Source: RYN-133 sp036497285 (GTDB taxonomy: Bacteria; Actinomycetota; Actinomycetes; Mycobacteriales; Jatrophihabitantaceae). From it: a stretch of 15,382 nt of DNA. The stretch spans positions 1 to 15,382 of the forward strand of contig DASXJR010000072.1 in the NCBI GenBank assembly GCA_036497285.1. The letters run 5' to 3'. This document shows, in pieces, positions 12,883-15,382 of the stretch. Position numbers and translations under genes: made by a program. How positions within the stretch are numbered: the first letter of the stretch is position 1; the number at the start of each line of letters is the position of its first letter. Under the pieces are notes generated by a model. That model was not told where the DNA came from, searched no databases, and saw only the letters and a program-made list of their open reading frames with translations.

Positions 12883-13239
12883 ATGACCAAATCTGACGGC
12901 ATCCCGGCTGTCCCGACCGGCACCAAAGCCGGTGGCCGGCGTCTTTGGAGGGCAGTGCTCTCCGATTATGACCTCGACGAGCACGAACTCGCGCTACTGC
13001 GCGAGGCCGTGCGCACCGTCGACCTCTGCGACGACCTCGACACCCTCGTGAAGCGCGAGGGCGTCGTCATCGACTCACCGCAAGGCCGGAAAGCGCACCC
13101 GGCCGCTGTTGAAGCCCGACAGCAACGCATCGCGCTCGCCCGGTTACTCGCCGCGCTACGTGTGCCGCTCGGCGACCAGGCCGACACCAGGCCGCAGAGG
13201 CGTACCGGCGTGCGCCGCCCTTACGCGGTGGGCTCGTGA
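12883..13239 (+). CDS. Phage terminase small subunit
   Basis: The 118-aa protein resembles the small terminase (P27-like) proteins of actinophages, which recognise the packaging site on phage DNA and present it to the large subunit. Seen: the N-terminal GTKAGGRRLWRAVLSDYDLDEHELALLREAVRTVD block, then LVKREGVVIDSPQGRKAHPAAVEARQQRIALARLLAALR, an arrangement I associate strongly with this family. AAAGG (12871-12875) lies seven bases before ATG 12883. The stop overlaps the next start as GTGA. No large subunit follows, which is unusual. The assignment rests on recognised pattern, not on a search. Confidence 0.8.
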   Translation: MTKSDGIPAVPTGTKAGGRRLWRAVLSDYDLDEHELALLREAVRTVDLCDDLDTLVKREGVVIDSPQGRKAHPAAVEARQQRIALARLLAALRVPLGDQADTRPQRRTGVRRPYAVGS

Positions 13240-13577
13240 GGCGGCGTCAGTCGGCCGACCTCGCGGCCGTCGCGTCGACCCTGCCCGAGTCGCTGCGCAC
13301 GTACCGGCCGGACGAGTGGCCGGCGCCTGAACCGTCCGACGATGACCGTGATTTCGACGCGGCCGCGGTGGCGATGAATTCACGCACGGTCAAGCCCGGC
13401 GAGTATCGGGCCCTGATCGCGTGTCGCCGGTCACGGCAAGCCTTCAACGCTGCCCGCGTGGACTGGTGCCGCGCCAACGGCATGACCGACGACCACGGCA
13501 ATGTCGACTGGCGCCAGTTCGGCCCGCTGATCCGCACTCAAGAGAACAAGGCAACATCGCAAGGGGTAACCGCATGA
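13236..13577 (+). CDS. 113-aa phage protein, function unknown
   Basis: The start GTG overlaps the terminase stop (GTGA), and the stop overlaps the next start (ATGA), so it is tightly embedded in the packaging/tail operon. The N-terminal half is acidic and Pro-rich (STLPESLRTYRPDEWPAPEPSDDD), the C-terminal half reads ALIACRRSRQAFNAARVDWC and NVDWRQFGPLIRTQENK, probably helical. I recognise no domain; it is far too short to be a large terminase or portal protein, and nothing in it looks like a fragment of one. Confidence 0.7.
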   Translation: MRRRQSADLAAVASTLPESLRTYRPDEWPAPEPSDDDRDFDAAAVAMNSRTVKPGEYRALIACRRSRQAFNAARVDWCRANGMTDDHGNVDWRQFGPLIRTQENKATSQGVTA

Positions 13578-15382
13578 CCGGACCGTCATTCGAGACGGGC
13601 ACCATCCTCGACGTCGAGCAAGTGACGCTCGGGTCGGAGCTGACCGCCGACACCGCGTCGGGCGTCACGACGCTCACGGTTGACGATGCGTCGGATTACG
13701 ACGCTGAGGACGGCGGTACGTGCAGCATCAACGGCACGCTGTACGTCTACACCGTCGAGGACGTCGACAACGGCGTCCTGACGATCACTCCGGGCCTTAC
13801 GGCGGCGGCGTCGGACGGCGACCGGGTCGACGTCTGGGACACCGTCAACGACATCGCGGCCACATGGTTCGAGGTTCTTGTCGAACTGCCCGGCGATGAT
13901 GATGTCGACGCGACACCGGCGCGTCTCGCGGCGGCGCTCGTTCCGACGTTCACGCACAAGCTCGGTATCCGCGACGCGGGAACCGGCGAGACGTGCACGT
14001 TGCAGTTGCAGGGCGATGAGTGGGTGGTTGTTGAGGTGCCCGGTGACACGGTGCAGCTTGACGGGGCTGTGATCAAGCCTGACACGATCCCTGAGACGTC
14101 GCTTGGGTTCACCCTCGACAGCGGCGCGCACGTGACGGTGTCGACGACAGCCCCGGCAAGCCCTGCCGTCGACGACATCTGGCTCGACGCGGCAAACGGC
14201 AACACCCTCAAGCAGTGGGACGGTACGACGTGGCAGGCGTACCAGTTCGGCACCGCTGCCATCGCGGCGGGTTCAATCACCTCGGACCTCATCGCGGCTG
14301 ACGCGATCATCGCCGGGCAGATCGCAACCGGCGCGCTCGACGCCTACTCGATCAACGCGGCGTCACTGTCGGCGGCGACGATGTCCGGCCATGTGGTCGG
14401 TTCTGACTTGTCGGGGTCGGACTTTCTCCTTGACTCTGATGGCGGCCGAGCGATTTTGTACGAGCAGACGCCAAGCATCGCGGCGTCGTCGACGACACCG
14501 GGCACCTACACGTACACCGTCCCATCGTCCGGTGTTTCTGTGGTGAAGCTTGAGGGCTGGGGCGGCGGTGGTGTCGGCGGCTCTGGCACTGCCGTGTCCT
14601 ATATGAGCGGCGGTGGCGGCGGTGGTGAGTACGCGTGCGAGCCGCTCATTGCCGTGTCGCCGGGCGATGTCCTGACCTACACCGTCCCGAACGGCGGCAC
14701 AGGGACCTCAGGGCAGCGCGGCGCCGATGCCATCGTCAAACTCAACGGCGTCGAGGTGCTCAGGGCGCACGGCGGTGTCGGCACCCAGGCGGTGTCACCT
14801 CCCGGCGCCGGTGGGTTCGGTTCAACGAACACGATCCACTTCGATGGCGGTGCAGGCGGTCGTGGTCCCGGCGGCGGCGGTGGCTCGTCGGCCGGCACGA
14901 AGGCGGTCGGACGCGTGGGCGGCGCTGGATCGACGGGCGGCTCGACGGGCGGCTCAGCCCCATCGGGCGGCGGGTCGGGCGGCTCGGGCGGTGTTGGCAC
15001 CTTCTCGACACCGACGGCCGGCACGGCTGGCGCGGTTCCTGGCGGGGGCGGCGGCGGGGGTAACCGGAACGCGTCGAGCGGCAACACGTCGGTCGGTGGT
15101 GCGGGCGCGGCCGGCAAGGTGCAGATCACAACCTTTGTAACCACATTGGTCGCGTCGATGGCGTCCGTGTCGGGAACGACCGACGCGTACGGCAATGCGA
15201 TCCCGGTCGGCGTCAAGGTGCAGCGGCAGGACCTCGCCGGAATGGTCGGCGGATACGCGCGCGAGTGGTCGTACACGCTCACCAGCGTGGCGAGCAGTGG
15301 CACATACACGTTTCTCGCCAGCAACGGCACGAACGTGGAGACGCTGTCGGACTATCCGGGCGCGTTGACAAGCGGCATCTTC
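13574..15382 (+). CDS. Glycine-rich phage tail fibre/minor tail protein (partial, runs off window)
   Basis: At least 603 codons, open to the window end. AAGGGG (13561-13566) lies seven bases before ATG 13574. Residues about 10-90 form a beta-rich attachment domain (TASGVTTLTVDDASDYD ... GDRVDVWDT). Residues 196-222 carry the tail motif VDDIWLDAANGN ... WDGTTW. Residues 229-272 (AAGSITSDLIAADAIIAGQI) look like a trimeric fibre stalk. Residues about 309-520 are a glycine-rich domain with TYTVPSSGVSVVKLEGWGGGG and long Gly/Ser runs, similar in type to polyglycine-helix adhesins at phage fibre tips that contact the host receptor. A further beta-rich domain begins near 520. Host-binding is inferred from this composition. 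Confidence 0.8.
   Translation, partial: MTGPSFETGTILDVEQVTLGSELTADTASGVTTLTVDDASDYDAEDGGTCSINGTLYVYTVEDVDNGVLTITPGLTAAASDGDRVDVWDTVNDIAATWFEVLVELPGDDDVDATPARLAAALVPTFTHKLGIRDAGTGETCTLQLQGDEWVVVEVPGDTVQLDGAVIKPDTIPETSLGFTLDSGAHVTVSTTAPASPAVDDIWLDAANGNTLKQWDGTTWQAYQFGTAAIAAGSITSDLIAADAIIAGQIATGALDAYSINAASLSAATMSGHVVGSDLSGSDFLLDSDGGRAILYEQTPSIAASSTTPGTYTYTVPSSGVSVVKLEGWGGGGVGGSGTAVSYMSGGGGGGEYACEPLIAVSPGDVLTYTVPNGGTGTSGQRGADAIVKLNGVEVLRAHGGVGTQAVSPPGAGGFGSTNTIHFDGGAGGRGPGGGGGSSAGTKAVGRVGGAGSTGGSTGGSAPSGGGSGGSGGVGTFSTPTAGTAGAVPGGGGGGGNRNASSGNTSVGGAGAAGKVQITTFVTTLVASMASVSGTTDAYGNAIPVGVKVQRQDLAGMVGGYAREWSYTLTSVASSGTYTFLASNGTNVETLSDYPGALTSGIF

Noticed and set aside
12668..12886. 72-codon Pro-rich plus frame ending at the terminase start
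   Set aside because: No ribosome-binding site, low-complexity product without folded segments, and it spans the hairpin and C-runs of the gap. The ATGA overlap alone is not enough.
14677..15330. 217-codon minus-strand Pro-rich frame opposite the tail protein
   Set aside because: It is the complement of glycine codons (GGC/GGT read as GCC/ACC/CCG/CCC) and has no independent start signals.

Overview
The window comes from a high-GC Gram-positive bacterium (Actinomycetota). The host genes have strong G/C bias at third codon positions, GTG starts are common, two genes have a TANNNT box six bases before the start codon (a layout typical of actinobacterial leaderless genes), and the pepR-dapB pair is a familiar actinobacterial neighbourhood. 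I cannot name the genus from sequence alone.

Left part, about 1-8980, is chromosomal housekeeping. A tight sulfate-uptake operon comes first: lipoprotein sulfate-binding protein (32-1084), two permeases of the CysT/CysW type (1092-1949, 1942-2754), a 22-codon mini-ORF bridging to the next gene (2751-2819), and the CysA ATPase (2816-3751). It is followed by a cysteine-free Rrf2-family regulator (3899-4354) with two inverted repeats upstream, which is a plausible regulator of the sulfur genes. Then come a YmdB-like macrodomain hydrolase (4362-4862), an unrecognised Cys-containing protein with a C-terminal membrane region (4895-5761), an M16 zinc peptidase (PepR type, 5771-7075), dapB for lysine/peptidoglycan synthesis (7086-7838), a Mug-like DNA glycosylase with a changed active-site motif (7835-8377) and, convergent to it, a DUF2461-family gene (8379-8978, minus strand) that lacks its first residues.

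Right part, about 8980-15382, looks like the left portion of an integrated phage or phage-satellite element. The break falls inside the 5' end of the DUF2461 gene. Next is a 454-bp gene-free region with a tandem 10-bp repeat, two sets of longer direct repeats and a 16-bp perfect-arm hairpin. Then comes a plus-strand run of small, overlapping genes: a 79-aa protein, a winged-helix-like protein, a helix-turn-helix replication-type protein whose own coding sequence contains five copies of a 19-bp dyad repeat (resembling a lambda-type origin inside the initiator gene), and four proteins I do not recognise. A very strong hairpin separates this run from a small convergent minus-strand gene. A 280-bp gap leads to a terminase small subunit, another unknown protein and a long glycine-rich tail-fibre/adhesin-like protein that runs off the window.

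The most interesting points are the iteron array inside the replication-type gene, and the placement of the terminase small subunit beside a tail protein with no large terminase, portal or capsid gene between them. Together with the compact replication module, this raises the possibility of a phage satellite or an unusually ordered prophage. No integrase is visible in the window, and the far end of the element is not included, so that question stays open.
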